Under the pieces are notes generated by a model that ran no database searches, had not been told where the DNA came from, and worked only from the letters and a program-made list of their open reading frames with translations. Made by a program: the position numbers and the translations under genes. From assembly GCF_030818895.1 (NCBI RefSeq), contig NZ_JAUTBA010000001.1, forward strand, positions 3,286,001 to 3,350,000: a stretch of 64,000 nt of DNA, in the 5' to 3' direction. Shown one piece after another: positions 35,260-46,115 of this stretch (position 1 is its first letter; each line of letters opens with the position of its first letter). The stretch is from Sphingobacterium zeae (GTDB lineage: Bacteria > Bacteroidota > Bacteroidia > Sphingobacteriales > Sphingobacteriaceae).

Positions 35260-38200
35260 TTATAAGTTCAGTGTTGCGCCCAGCGTGTACGTACGTGGGA
35301 TTGGTATGGAGCGGTAATAATCGGAATCCACATTATACCCCGTCTTCTTCCAGATGATCAAGTTCATATTATCCATATTGAAAAATACCTGACCCCGAAT
35401 TTTCCCTTTGCCCAAGCCATTAAAATTATAATTCAGATTAATGTCCTTTATGCGGATGGCATCTCCCCGTTCAACAACCGCGTCAGAGAAGGTATAAAAA
35501 TTGTCACGTGCGTTATTTAAAGGATATATAAAAGCAGGCACATTGGTTTTCAGCTCGTCCCCTGGCTGCCGCCAGCGATTGTCAAAATCCTCATTCATTG
35601 TCCAGTAATTTGCTAAAGCCGAATAATTTATTGTCGGTCTTCTAAATACGAACTTTAACTTGTATTGAATATTTGTACTTAAAGACCAATGGCCGTAGTT
35701 GAAGGTGTTACGTACAAAACCCGAATATAGCGGAATCGTTGATCCCATAAATTTAAGCGTCTCTACGGGTGAAGAGGCAAATTTTGTATACTCCTTACTC
35801 TTCTCGCCATTCATCCAACCTAAGGGCTCACCAGTCTGTGGATCCAGTCCTGCAAATGGGTAGGCATACAGTCCGTAGAGATCGCGGCCTTCCACCGGAT
35901 TCGGTGAGGTAGCTGCATCAAGGTATGAATCTGCCCGCGCGGGTCTATAATTGTATTTTTTAGTAATATTCCGCTGATAATTGAATATCAGATTGGAAAT
36001 CCAGGAAAATTTACCTCCTTTGATATTTACGGTTTGCAGATTAGCTTCAATGCCACGGCCGGCAAAATGGGCGACATTCAAGATCTGTGAATCAAACCCT
36101 GTTGTTGGATCGACCATCCCCCTAGCAACGATATCCCGGCCATCTTTCTTATAAAAGTCTACTGTTCCCCAAATACGATTGCCAAGGGCCGCAAAATCAA
36201 GTCCGAGATTAAAAACGCCTACCTTTTCAGATCTATAATCCGGATTGGAAGGATTGATCATATAGGCATAAGTGTACGAGGTAATACTATGCGTTCCGCT
36301 ATATTCCATAATCGGGTTGGCTGAGTAAGAATTGTTGGCGTTGCCATTATAGCCATAGGTTCCCCGGATTTTCAATCGAGACAGCGCACTGAAATGATAA
36401 AAAGATTCCTTTGTTATATCCCATGCTAAGCCAGCAGACCAAAGCGGTTGCCATCTATTGTTGGTCGACACACCAAAAAGATTAGAGGCATCCCTGCGTA
36501 TACTCCCACTCAGAAAATACCGATCCAAGAAGGTATAGGTCGCATTACCAAAGAAAGACGTGAACCGTTGATTCAGCTCGTCAAATTTGACACCGTCAAT
36601 GATCTGTCCTGATCCCATGATCCCATTCAGCAAAGGGAAATTGGTTAGGTAATTCACACGTGCATAACTCAATGTATTGCGATCATAACCATAGAGGTTG
36701 TGCCCATCCATCCGATTGTTCAAATCCTTCATTTCAGCTCCAGCGATGGCATTGATTTTATGTCGATCCCGATCGAATGATTGATCCCAAGCTAGATTTC
36801 CCCTGAGGTAATGCGAATTTATGATACCATTGTTTTGGTAAAATATATCACCGATTGGTACATTTCGTGTTATCGTGGTCGGCGTCCACTGCGTAAACAT
36901 ATTGATGTAATGCTGTGTAAAATAAGAATCGATCCCCTGCCAGTTGGTTATTTTATTTGCTGACTTCTGAAATTGATAGGCTACATTTGCGCTGATGAAA
37001 GGTGTTAATTTCCAGTTCGCACTTAAATTGAGTGTGACATCTTCGGTACTATTTTTATTTTCGCTGCTGGCAAATTCATTGAAGATGTTATAGTGGGCTG
37101 GCATAAGCCTTCCACCCGCAAGCGTATCGATGTAAGATTTACGGATCGTCACCGTCTCCAGATCAATAGCCTTTCCGTCATCGTCGACCAACCTGAGATA
37201 AGGATAAAAACTACGTCCTGCGCCAGAATACAGGGAGCCAAAAGAAAGCTGCGAATCAGTGCCAATCCCTTTGATGGCAGAGTTACCATACATCAGCTGC
37301 ATGCCGATCTCCAACTGTTTGACCGGGCGGATGTTTGTCACCAACCGGGCAGTAACCCTTTCCAGACCTCCATTTTGAATGTTATTACGGTTTTTATCGT
37401 ATCCCACACTCGCCTGAAAATCATAGTTAGCACCGCCCCCCGTTATATTGGTTGCATATTGCTGGTTATAGCTGTTTCTATAGATGTACTTTAAGTAATC
37501 TGTTCGCACATCCTGTTTACTCCATTCAGCTTTCTGACGATCATAGGCTATTTGATCTATCTCGCCTTTGCGCAGCTTGTCCATTAACACAACCATTGGC
37601 GTAATGCTCCGATCCAAAGAAGTGATCTGCCAGTCGAAAAAATTGTTTTTAAATAACAGCTCTTCCATCTCCATAAAAGATGAACTGGACATGTAAGGTT
37701 TTTTATAGATATCCGGCTTTTCTCCCAACTGGTTTGCTACCTGGACTGACAGTTTTAGTTTTCCATCCTTAGTCCCTCTTTTTGAAGTCAAAACAATCAC
37801 TCCATTTCCTGCTCTGGTTCCCCAGATGGATGCCGCCGCGGCATCTTTAAGGATGGTTACCGATTCAATATCGTTGGGGTTTATGTTTGCGATATCACCC
37901 TCGTAAGGAAAGTTATCTAATATAACCAGTGGGTTATAATACCCATAATAGGTAGAAGTAGTACGGACAGATAACTGCTGCAACGGAGACAGTCCTTCCA
38001 CCCTTTTCTCAAAACGGAGTGCGGGCGACAAGCCTTCCAGCCGATTGATAATGTTGGTACTTTTGCTGATATTGAGCTGTTGTTTTCCGATTACTTCAAA
38101 ACTCCCCGTTGCCCGCTCCTTCGGAATTTTTTGATACCCAGTAGAAACCACTTCCACCTCATCCAACTGATTCTCCAGTGGTATCAATTTCACTTTCAAT

Positions 38201-38622
38201 GATACCCCAACAACATAAGGCAGTTCTAATCGCGTGAATCCCATATGGGAAAACGAAACTGTTCCTTTAGTATTGGAGACTTGTAACGAAAAGGAGCCGT
38301 CATTTTTAGATGAGGTCCTACCCTTTTCACCATCTACTCGAATGGAAACCCCTTGGATGGGTTTTCCATCGATGGTGGATACAACAGTACCGCTGATAGA
38401 TAACAACCCATCGGCCCCGCTGTCCTTGCGGGGCGTCTGAGCTGATAAACTAAACATATGAAATACAGTAGCAATTACTAAAAGAGTCCTTATGGTTAAT
38501 AGTTCTCTTAAGCTATATGCTTTATTTTCAATACACTTATGTTGTGCATTTATTAAATTTACATACTGGGCTTCCTGTTTTGAACAGGCAATACCTCTCC
38601 CAGTCCTTATAAAATTGTTCAT
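35260..38622 (-). CDS. SusC/RagA family TonB-linked outer membrane protein
   Basis: A 1120-residue TonB-dependent channel. After an N-terminal stretch of about 45 residues and a hydrophobic helix ending SLSAQ, there is a carboxypeptidase-like repeat domain (ISGTVVSTIDGKPIQGVSI), the TonB box-like VEVVSTGYQ, the SusC plug (ATGSFEVIGKQQL, AASIWGTRAGNGVIVLTSK) and the barrel. The first 40 residues before the signal helix are unusual and the true start may be internal. No ECF sigma/anti-sigma genes are adjacent. Confidence 0.9.
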   Translation of the reverse strand: MNNFIRTGRGIACSKQEAQYVNLINAQHKCIENKAYSLRELLTIRTLLVIATVFHMFSLSAQTPRKDSGADGLLSISGTVVSTIDGKPIQGVSIRVDGEKGRTSSKNDGSFSLQVSNTKGTVSFSHMGFTRLELPYVVGVSLKVKLIPLENQLDEVEVVSTGYQKIPKERATGSFEVIGKQQLNISKSTNIINRLEGLSPALRFEKRVEGLSPLQQLSVRTTSTYYGYYNPLVILDNFPYEGDIANINPNDIESVTILKDAAAASIWGTRAGNGVIVLTSKRGTKDGKLKLSVQVANQLGEKPDIYKKPYMSSSSFMEMEELLFKNNFFDWQITSLDRSITPMVVLMDKLRKGEIDQIAYDRQKAEWSKQDVRTDYLKYIYRNSYNQQYATNITGGGANYDFQASVGYDKNRNNIQNGGLERVTARLVTNIRPVKQLEIGMQLMYGNSAIKGIGTDSQLSFGSLYSGAGRSFYPYLRLVDDDGKAIDLETVTIRKSYIDTLAGGRLMPAHYNIFNEFASSENKNSTEDVTLNLSANWKLTPFISANVAYQFQKSANKITNWQGIDSYFTQHYINMFTQWTPTTITRNVPIGDIFYQNNGIINSHYLRGNLAWDQSFDRDRHKINAIAGAEMKDLNNRMDGHNLYGYDRNTLSYARVNYLTNFPLLNGIMGSGQIIDGVKFDELNQRFTSFFGNATYTFLDRYFLSGSIRRDASNLFGVSTNNRWQPLWSAGLAWDITKESFYHFSALSRLKIRGTYGYNGNANNSYSANPIMEYSGTHSITSYTYAYMINPSNPDYRSEKVGVFNLGLDFAALGNRIWGTVDFYKKDGRDIVARGMVDPTTGFDSQILNVAHFAGRGIEANLQTVNIKGGKFSWISNLIFNYQRNITKKYNYRPARADSYLDAATSPNPVEGRDLYGLYAYPFAGLDPQTGEPLGWMNGEKSKEYTKFASSPVETLKFMGSTIPLYSGFVRNTFNYGHWSLSTNIQYKLKFVFRRPTINYSALANYWTMNEDFDNRWRQPGDELKTNVPAFIYPLNNARDNFYTFSDAVVERGDAIRIKDINLNYNFNGLGKGKIRGQVFFNMDNMNLIIWKKTGYNVDSDYYRSIPIPRTYTLGATLNL

Positions 38623-39179
38623 TTTAAGGTTTTAAAATGGTCATAATCTTTCCCTTTCCTCGCGAAGGCGATGGATCAGGTCATTAGAATAACTCGTAAA
38701 AATGTTCCGATATAGTAGTCTCTAATTGGTTACAAAGCAGATGATATATTTACAATGACACTTTTTTCGGATGGTCATACAGACCTCTAGCCTTAATAGA
38801 ACTAAGGCGGAATGGGATTTTTTGAATGTTTGTTTTTAATAATCATAACTCACCTTTTAGGGTTATTTCGATGAGTCTCATTTAGCTTAGATAACTATAG
38901 CGGGCTACTCCAAACCGTGCCACAGGGTTCCGACGCCCTCCAAAACGGAATTACAGTAGTAGCCCGTGCGCTATAGTACGCATCTAAGATACGTAAAATA
39001 CCGTCACAGGCATTGAACTACCGCCTCGTTTGGATCAAATTGTCGGAATTTGTGACCGAGACTTTCTATTCAAATGCCAGATTAAGAATCTCTCAATCAA
39101 CATATCAAAAATACAAATTATTTTAAAATAATCAAATAATTGGTCAATTTAAAATGATTTCAATTTGTGTATTTGCTAA
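38623..39179. other. gap between SusC gene and XRE regulator
   Basis: About 560 bases without a gene. It should hold promoters for both divergent genes. Its clearest feature is the long bulged hairpin at 38886-38988. No gene-like frame is seen. Confidence 0.6.
38886..38988. ncRNA. candidate structured RNA or DNA hairpin
   Basis: A multi-part hairpin of about 103 bases. The stems are CTTAGAT (38886-38892) with 38982-38988, ACTATAGC (38894-38901) with 38970-38977, GGGCTACT (38902-38909) with 38958-38965, CCGT with ACGG (38915-38918, 38945-38948) and AGGG with CCCT (38924-38927, 38936-38939). Bulges are ACGC and GTGC on the right side. It shows bulged, stacked stems like an RNA rather than a simple terminator. 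Strand and identity are not known; an attachment-site structure is another possibility. Confidence 0.5.
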
Positions 39180-39680
39180 ATGGAATCATATTTTGGAAAA
39201 AACATTCGAGCAATACGGAAAATGCTCAATCTTTCCGTAAAACTTTATTCGGATTTGACTGGAGTGTCTCAAACTACTATCGTTAACATAGAGCAAGGAC
39301 ATACTGGGTTAAAAGTCGAAACAATGAAAAAATTAATCGAATTTACAGAATATTCGATTGATCAGGTTTCATCAAGTAATTTCAAAGTTCCTAATAACCT
39401 TAAAGAAGAATTGTTCTCTAAGTTCAAAGATGATCCTCAGATGCGAGATTTTTTTATGAATAAACCAAAAATTCTTGACGCTATTAATAAGAACCTAGTT
39501 GATAGCAAGTTTTTTGAATCGTTTGTAGAGACTAATGAAATCGTGCAGTACTTTAAGGATAAGGGATTGAAAATTAACGGAACATCGTTACAAAATGAAT
39601 TGAAAAAGCACAAACAGGTTGAAATAGTGGAGCATCCTTTAAAGAAAAATACAAACCTTTACCGTAAGAAGCTAAAGTGA
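39180..39680 (+). CDS. XRE family helix-turn-helix regulator
   Basis: A 166-residue protein. The N-terminal 65 residues form an XRE/Cro-type HTH: NIRAIRKMLNLSVKLYSDLTGVSQTTIVNIEQG. The C-terminal part is helical and ends with a basic segment that could be a second DNA- or protein-binding unit. It starts the accessory block with low GC content and may regulate the NACHT locus or belong to a lost mobile element. Confidence 0.82.
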   Translation: MESYFGKNIRAIRKMLNLSVKLYSDLTGVSQTTIVNIEQGHTGLKVETMKKLIEFTEYSIDQVSSSNFKVPNNLKEELFSKFKDDPQMRDFFMNKPKILDAINKNLVDSKFFESFVETNEIVQYFKDKGLKINGTSLQNELKKHKQVEIVEHPLKKNTNLYRKKLK

Positions 39681-39756
39681 GTCAATGACAAATCAAGACG
39701 AAACTTATAATGAGAGTTTGGTGAAGAGATTGCTTGAAATTATGAATATTTGACTT

Positions 39757-40573
39757 ATGACCACCTACATACTACCATACCTTCAGGACAGACCTCAATC
39801 TTTGAATCTTAAACTTACAAAAGCAGGTGGACCAACTACATTCATCAAAGACATGGAAAACCGCCAGCCTGATTGCGCTAACATATTTACTGATCAGCGC
39901 CGGGTAAAGAAAGCTGGTAAAAGAGATACCATTGATTACCTGGTCTGCAATAACGTTGAAACACTACTAACAATGGTGGATTGGGGTTGTATAGACATAA
40001 ATCCCTGGGCATCCAGAACACAAAATCCGGAGCAACCGGATTACATATGGCTTGACCTCGATCCAACTGTAACCAAGACCACAGAAAATGAGGGGTTTCA
40101 GAAGGCTATTCAAGTTGGGATTGCTGCAAAAAAAATTCTCGATCATTATCAAACTGAAAAGCTTTGTAAAGACTTCAGGAAAAACTGGCCTACATATCTA
40201 TATTCCCTGCAGCGGCTTTTCTTTTGAGCAAACCAGGATTATCGCAAATCATTTAGCGGATCAAATTCACGAACTTGTCCTGGATATCAGCACAAGGAGC
40301 GAAACGATCAATCATCGAAAAGGCAAAGTTTACATTGATGCCAATCAAAACGATTATGCAGATACCTTGGCAGCTCCTTATTCTGTAAGGCCTTACCATA
40401 AGCCGATCGTCAGTACGCCTTTGGACTGGACGGAAGTTAAGCCTGGCCTTGATCGGTATAAATTTACGATGGACAAAATTTTAACAAGGTTGAAAAAGAG
40501 AGAAGACTTTTTCACCGGGATTTTCGATGAAAAAGTCGTCCGCAGAAATAGCCAAAAATTGAAACTCCTTTAG
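39757..40573 (+). pseudogene. LigD polymerase-domain remnant, frameshifted and 5'-truncated
   Basis: Remnant of the primase-polymerase domain of LigD, used with Ku in end joining. Recognisable parts are TYILPYLQDRPQSLN, DYLVCNNVETLL, WGCIDINPWASR, DYIWLDLDP, then after a frame change KTSGKTGLHIYIP and GKVYIDANQNDYADTLAAPYSVRP. The change is one extra A in the run 40157-40160. About 35 residues normally before TYILPYL are missing, as are the ligase and nuclease domains, and no ku gene is near. The DNA just upstream does not restore the start, so this is a true remnant even if the frameshift is an error. Confidence 0.75.
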
Positions 40574-40599
40574 CTTTAAATTATTTATCGTTTAAAGCT
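40572..40599. terminator. bidirectional hairpin between convergent genes
   Basis: A perfect 9-base inverted repeat, AGCTTTAAA (40572-40580) with 40591-40599, overlapping the stop codons of both flanking genes. Confidence 0.5.
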
Positions 40600-43500
40600 G
40601 CAAAAATTCGTAGGACTTTACATATGGATTTGATCTCAGGAGTACCTTTATCGGCACCAAATTCTACGACTTCATGTAATACTCTAGGTTCGATTTTTTC
40701 ATAAATAGTCAAGCTGTGGTTTAACAGCTCCCTTCCTTTGAATTTAAAACTGCGGTTGTTCTGATTCATGTATTGATTGCCATCGTCAAATATAAAAATA
40801 GCTTCTAGGCCTAGAAGATAAGCTGTTCGAGAATATGGTTCGGATTTTTGATCAACATAAAAACATATTAGTGCAAACATCCAAAACATAAGGGTCCGAT
40901 CCTCAAAATGAATGTCTTTTTCATATCTACCTAATAATCCCTTAATATAATCTGCTGCTAATTTGCTTAGATAGGTAAAGTCCTTTTTTTCAACCTTTTC
41001 AGCTACATAATCCAGAATTCGGTAAAGTAATTCGCCTTTTAACAAATAGTATCTGTTTTCAATAATATCGAACAAGATACCCAACAATTCTACTGGAAAT
41101 AGAATATTTAAGTTGAAGAGTTCCTTAAAATGTTCATCTATTTCGCTATGATATTGGTTTTGGTGGTCCTTGATTCGGTCAATAAGCATTTTTCCATAAA
41201 GCTCTCTAGAACCCTCCCTTTCCAGCATCATCTCTTTAATTAAGTAAACCGTGGACCTTAAATTAGCGTTTGCTGGCTTATTGTAGAAAGGCCAGCCAAT
41301 TCTATCTCCTGCAGAAATCAATGTGTCAAAATCAACAGTTTCACCTCGACAGAAAGAAATAATGGATTTGAATAGTAACGCTGTTTGCGACGTAGCTCCA
41401 ACTAGGGAATCTTTAATTTCAATTTTATAAAGTAAGCTGGAGAGAATACCGTCAAGGAAAGCGTCGGGAATTTCACTGCTATCTACTAGTAGTTGATCAA
41501 CAGCAGTATCATTTATCAATTGGATAATTTTTGTTTTATTTTCGGCAAAAAAGTTCAAGTAGTAAGGATATGATTTGCTTCCTACAAATTTGATATTTGG
41601 TTTGCCACTTCGATAAAGCAATGAACAAGTTAGCTCATCTTGACTACCATAGTTCTGTAATATTTTTACCAGTTCGACTTTCGGTACATTGTTAAACTCG
41701 CTTGCAATTACAGCCAATTGATAGAGTACGGGGTTGTAATCTTTTCGGTCAAGTATAGCTGGAAAACCTGTAAGTTCCCATGCTGCAATGCCTATAGGTT
41801 CTGAAATTGATGGATAGTTTTTAGCCAGGGTTTTGAACCAACGATAGGCAAGATCCAACTCATGAACACCTGTGGGACTCTCATCAAAAACTATTTTTTT
41901 TAAGATATTTAGCGCAATATTTTTATTTGGCGATTGAATGAGTCGGTAACATTCATACAATAATGGATAATCGCCGGTATCTGCTTTTATAGATTCCGCT
42001 CCTGCTGATAATGCCAACATAAAGTCTACGTTATTGAATGGCGCTTGATCAAAACGTTGAAAATGGAACAAAGCCCAACTATTATCCTGACATTCCTGTA
42101 AGTAAACCTTCGCTTGCTGCTGCGGAGTAAGATTGCTGAGCTGAAAATAATAGAGTTGATGGCCTGCTTTTTTTATTTGATGCTTGTCTCCACTTTCAAA
42201 TGCATGTATGATTAATGGAAGAAGTTTCGAATCCTTGGCTAGTGAATTTAAGCCATCACCACCAAAATAATTGGAATCATGATCAAAATGATCACCCCGA
42301 CCTAATAACCCTCGAACCAATTCTTCTATTTGGGATGATTGTAAAGAATATTTTTGATGATATAGGATGAATAGCACATAATACCTTGCGCCCTCAGGTA
42401 AATCAGGAATTAAACCTTCTAAACGAACAAGGGTTGAATGATCATAGTTTAATTTCATGCAAAACCTAATCCATTCTTGAGATTCCGAAATCCTCTTATC
42501 AGCAGCTCTGACAGAATTCTCAAGTTCTTTAAAACTATTTTCCGGGAAACAAGCCAATAAAATAATACTGGCGTTGAATCGGAGCCTGAAATCCAAGTTT
42601 TCTGTAGCAAGCTGTAGACTTTCTCGATATTGTGGGTAGCTTTCTAGCAAATTACGAAAAGCTTCCCTTATCTCAGGATACCGTACGATAGGCGTGTATT
42701 CCTTCATATATCGAACTATCTGTAGAAAATGATTAATGTAAATATCTTGAGAGCTCAACAAAAGCTTTAAGGAGTAAAAAAGATACAGTTCAGGAATCTG
42801 CTCTTCATCTTTTTTAAATGGTATAAACTTTAAAAGATACTGTAGAGATCGCTCTTGATCAGTCATCAACACTTGATCTAATATCTTTCTTAACACTGGC
42901 GTTTCGTAATCCGTCCAATCGCTTTGAGAAAAAAGAGGTCGTGAAATAACATACAGATCCTTAACTTGATATTTTTCATGTAAAAGTATTGCAGCATCTT
43001 TGGCACCTTTGTGCATGTTTATGCTGGTAAATGTTAAATATGGTTTTAGTCCTTCGTTGCCAATTCTTCTTACTAAGCTTTCAAAAATAAGGTCATCACC
43101 TCTTGCTGCAAGGTTAAGTGCCGATTGCAGCACCACTTGATTCATTGGCCCCTCACTAAGCTCTAACCACAATCGCACCGCTGTTGCCTTTGAGAAATGG
43201 TCTCTCTGTGATTCAATTTCCAAAGCTCCTAAGATCAATTTCAACTCCCCGGCTTTTATGCCTTTGTCAATCACGTTTTTGCTGACAGTATATAGAAGAC
43301 GATCATTGATGCTATCAGCGACAAGACTATATCGCTGTTCCTGGGCGAACGCATCTGGGATCACCAAAGCTAGTTGTGAAAAGATTTCGCCACACCAGCC
43401 GGTTTTCGCAGCCATATGGTATGGAATAATATCAGTGAGTGAGTTTCTTTCCCCATCTGTCAATTGGAATGAACGAATGGTAAAATAATTCTTTAGGATA

Positions 43501-45932
43501 TGCGCAATCAAATCTTCATCACTATGGTGAGTGGGGTGATGAGGATTCAAATATTCTTCAAAAAACCAATTGAATCCTATTTCCCCAGCCAGACTCATGG
43601 TATCAGCTAGGACATATGGTGAGTAGGAATCTGGGGTATTAAAATTTCCTTCATCACGCCACACAGTTAATGGCCTAAACTTTAATAAACTTACTAACTC
43701 AAAATAATATTGGGCTACCTTTTCATTTTTCGACTCTGAAACTATGGATGCCGCATAAGAAGTATTACCTTCAAAATTTAACAGTTCAGCCAACGCCGTC
43801 CTTATAAAAGGTACAATCATTTCAGAATAGCCTTTTAGACGGGAGATCGCAGTTGCGAAAGAAACAGCACGCCAATTATTAGTTACAATCTCTAATTTGA
43901 AGTCTGGCTGCCGCATTAGATCAGCTAGGGCAATGCCGTATGAAATCTCGAAAAGGGGTTGAGAGGTAAAGGAAAAAGCTTTATCAGATTCCTGAAGGAA
44001 AATATTTTTGTAAAATTGTATAGCCTCGTCAACTACGGTATTTCGGTCAGGAATCTGTCCGATATTTTCATTTATCAGTTCGAATAATTGCGCTTCATGG
44101 ATAAATAGTTTATCCGTTCCGGCAATTGCTGCAGCAATAACTCCGATTATTTTCTCCCGTTGATAGGTACTAGGAAAGACGTCAAAGAATTTTTGGTAAC
44201 TCGTTTTTGCGTCGGTTTTGTCCCATTCCAACCGCTTAGACAGAATTTTATACATTAGAGTACCAAGGCTTTCCTCTTCCAAAGATTCCGTCAAATAGTC
44301 GCGTAGCAAACAGATGATCAAGGGTGTTCTCGCGATACTAAAAAGTTCTTTCCGACCATTTAAGAAATGTAACCTAAGTTGTGTATCAGCCTCAGCATCT
44401 TCATCATTGGGGAATCCGTTATTCAAAGCTTCATTTTTGAGGAGTTGGTAAATCTCATTCTCCGTCAAATCAAGGGTAGTGAGGCAGTTCCAATCATTGA
44501 AATTGACGAGGTGTTGTAATTCCAAAGGACGTCCAGTAGCAATAACGGCGATATTTTCATAATTATTAACTGTTGTTTTCAAATGTGCAATGAGCAACTT
44601 AGTATCACTAGTGCTCAATTCATCTAAACCGTCAATCACGAGGGTAGCCCGTTGTTGACTTCGTAAAAGCATTTGAATATTAATTTTTTTATCCGCAACC
44701 ATAACATTATGATTGACAAAATTTTCAACTGCAGATATGAACGGTTCAAAATCTAAAGTAATTCGTCCCTTTAGATAACTAATCGGAATAAAGATGATGG
44801 TCCGCTCCAGATCTCGTATTTGATCAATTACAAATTGGCTAATTATTGAACTTTTACCACTACCAATTTCTCCAAATAGGAAATTCGGTTTTGATGAAAT
44901 AATTAACGAGCTCATATCACCAGTAATAACATCCTGGAGAACCACCTGATTTCCGTTCGATTCAGAAAAACTTTTGGGATTGATGCGGACTTCATTTGCA
45001 TGTTTTTTGACAACACGCTTTAAGTAAAACGGAGACGAGTTGCTTTGTGATAATGCAGTATATTTAGAATGCAGAAATGATTCAGTAAACTCAACAGTTC
45101 TTCTTCTAAATTCTGAATAATCTACGTCAATATAAGAATATAAGTTATTAGGAATCTGATTATTGCTAATTTTGTAGAATATATTTTGGATTTCTATATT
45201 GTTTAAAAAGCGCTGTGTTATATCTTGTTCATATTGGTTGTCTTCTAACCTTTCGCGGAGCCATGCACGGATGAATTCCTCTTTGCCATCAATTGGAATC
45301 CTACACCGCTGACTGTAGTTGTGGATGGCTTGAGTAAGTTGATCTTTAACCAAAATGTGATCGGGCACGCCGAAATTCCAAATAATCTGATTAAAAAAGT
45401 CATGCCACTCTTTAAGACTCCATTCAGACAAATCATTATAATGGTTGTTTTTACCTTTATATTGGCTTTCGTATTCATCCAAGACAAGAGATCGACAAAT
45501 ACCCATTAGTGATTCGTTTAATTCACTTTTCTCTTCCAATAGTGTTAAAATAGCGTTGTCAGGCAAAATGATCCCTAAAGAATTTAGCTTCTCAGTTTGT
45601 TTTTCTTTAGCAATAGCATTGGTACTATAAAAGCTGAAAACAACATTTTTACTTCGCCCAATAGTATCCTTCATCCAATAATCAAGAAAATATACTATAG
45701 TATTAAGAACCTGCGGACTAACAAAAGAAAAGTTTCGAGAATCATAATTCTTATTTTCTTCAATATGCCTACGATTTTCACTGTATATGTAAACGTCACC
45801 TACATATTCTATTGCAATATGAAGCTGCGCATTCTCATTCTTCTCAATAGTATCAAATGCCAATGTTAGTGCCCTGAGTTTTTGGAGGGAAATCCCTTTA
45901 ATCTTGTCTGATGCTTCTCTTATTATATCCAT
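40581..45932 (-). CDS. NACHT (STAND) NTPase with nuclease-like N-terminus
   Basis: A 1783-residue protein. Walker A is GEIGSGKSS at residues 354-362, Walker B with the NACHT-type signature LVIDGLDEL at 431-439, and the sensor segment IAVIATGRP at 461-469. The N-terminal 110 residues show HIAIEYVGDVYIY (Glu42, Asp46) followed by EENK (Glu59, Lys61) and FLDYWMK, the layout of the DUF4297/Cap4-like PD-(D/E)xK nucleases fused to STAND proteins. Residues from about 600 on are helical and read like HEAT-type repeats, the likely sensor. Size and order match antiviral STAND (Avs) and bacterial NACHT proteins. The nuclease call is by eye. A divergent metallopeptidase gene shares its promoter region. 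Confidence 0.8.
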   Translation of the reverse strand: MDIIREASDKIKGISLQKLRALTLAFDTIEKNENAQLHIAIEYVGDVYIYSENRRHIEENKNYDSRNFSFVSPQVLNTIVYFLDYWMKDTIGRSKNVVFSFYSTNAIAKEKQTEKLNSLGIILPDNAILTLLEEKSELNESLMGICRSLVLDEYESQYKGKNNHYNDLSEWSLKEWHDFFNQIIWNFGVPDHILVKDQLTQAIHNYSQRCRIPIDGKEEFIRAWLRERLEDNQYEQDITQRFLNNIEIQNIFYKISNNQIPNNLYSYIDVDYSEFRRRTVEFTESFLHSKYTALSQSNSSPFYLKRVVKKHANEVRINPKSFSESNGNQVVLQDVITGDMSSLIISSKPNFLFGEIGSGKSSIISQFVIDQIRDLERTIIFIPISYLKGRITLDFEPFISAVENFVNHNVMVADKKINIQMLLRSQQRATLVIDGLDELSTSDTKLLIAHLKTTVNNYENIAVIATGRPLELQHLVNFNDWNCLTTLDLTENEIYQLLKNEALNNGFPNDEDAEADTQLRLHFLNGRKELFSIARTPLIICLLRDYLTESLEEESLGTLMYKILSKRLEWDKTDAKTSYQKFFDVFPSTYQREKIIGVIAAAIAGTDKLFIHEAQLFELINENIGQIPDRNTVVDEAIQFYKNIFLQESDKAFSFTSQPLFEISYGIALADLMRQPDFKLEIVTNNWRAVSFATAISRLKGYSEMIVPFIRTALAELLNFEGNTSYAASIVSESKNEKVAQYYFELVSLLKFRPLTVWRDEGNFNTPDSYSPYVLADTMSLAGEIGFNWFFEEYLNPHHPTHHSDEDLIAHILKNYFTIRSFQLTDGERNSLTDIIPYHMAAKTGWCGEIFSQLALVIPDAFAQEQRYSLVADSINDRLLYTVSKNVIDKGIKAGELKLILGALEIESQRDHFSKATAVRLWLELSEGPMNQVVLQSALNLAARGDDLIFESLVRRIGNEGLKPYLTFTSINMHKGAKDAAILLHEKYQVKDLYVISRPLFSQSDWTDYETPVLRKILDQVLMTDQERSLQYLLKFIPFKKDEEQIPELYLFYSLKLLLSSQDIYINHFLQIVRYMKEYTPIVRYPEIREAFRNLLESYPQYRESLQLATENLDFRLRFNASIILLACFPENSFKELENSVRAADKRISESQEWIRFCMKLNYDHSTLVRLEGLIPDLPEGARYYVLFILYHQKYSLQSSQIEELVRGLLGRGDHFDHDSNYFGGDGLNSLAKDSKLLPLIIHAFESGDKHQIKKAGHQLYYFQLSNLTPQQQAKVYLQECQDNSWALFHFQRFDQAPFNNVDFMLALSAGAESIKADTGDYPLLYECYRLIQSPNKNIALNILKKIVFDESPTGVHELDLAYRWFKTLAKNYPSISEPIGIAAWELTGFPAILDRKDYNPVLYQLAVIASEFNNVPKVELVKILQNYGSQDELTCSLLYRSGKPNIKFVGSKSYPYYLNFFAENKTKIIQLINDTAVDQLLVDSSEIPDAFLDGILSSLLYKIEIKDSLVGATSQTALLFKSIISFCRGETVDFDTLISAGDRIGWPFYNKPANANLRSTVYLIKEMMLEREGSRELYGKMLIDRIKDHQNQYHSEIDEHFKELFNLNILFPVELLGILFDIIENRYYLLKGELLYRILDYVAEKVEKKDFTYLSKLAADYIKGLLGRYEKDIHFEDRTLMFWMFALICFYVDQKSEPYSRTAYLLGLEAIFIFDDGNQYMNQNNRSFKFKGRELLNHSLTIYEKIEPRVLHEVVEFGADKGTPEIKSICKVLRIFAALNDK

Positions 45933-46107
45933 AAAAATTGTACAGTTCGGTTAAATTCAATCCAATGACCTGGCGCCTATCAATATAACCTCGATGCCAA
46001 GGTTGATATACGTTTAAAGAGGTAAAAATAACTCATTATAATATAAGCATTTTGATCATTTTATGCAAAAAATGAATTATTTAAATGCAGTTGATTAGAA
46101 AATTTTA

Positions 46108-46115
46108 CAAAGGTA
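46108..46115 (-). promoter_or_regulatory. -7 box for the NACHT gene
   Basis: Minus-strand TACCTTTG fits TAnnTTTG. It would give a leader of about 170 bases before the NACHT start at 45932. The region is AT-rich and shared with the divergent gene. Confidence 0.4.

Noticed and set aside
39000..39060. tRNA-like T-arm pattern (GGTAGTTCAATGCC on the minus strand)
   Set aside because: No acceptor, D or anticodon stems fit around it.
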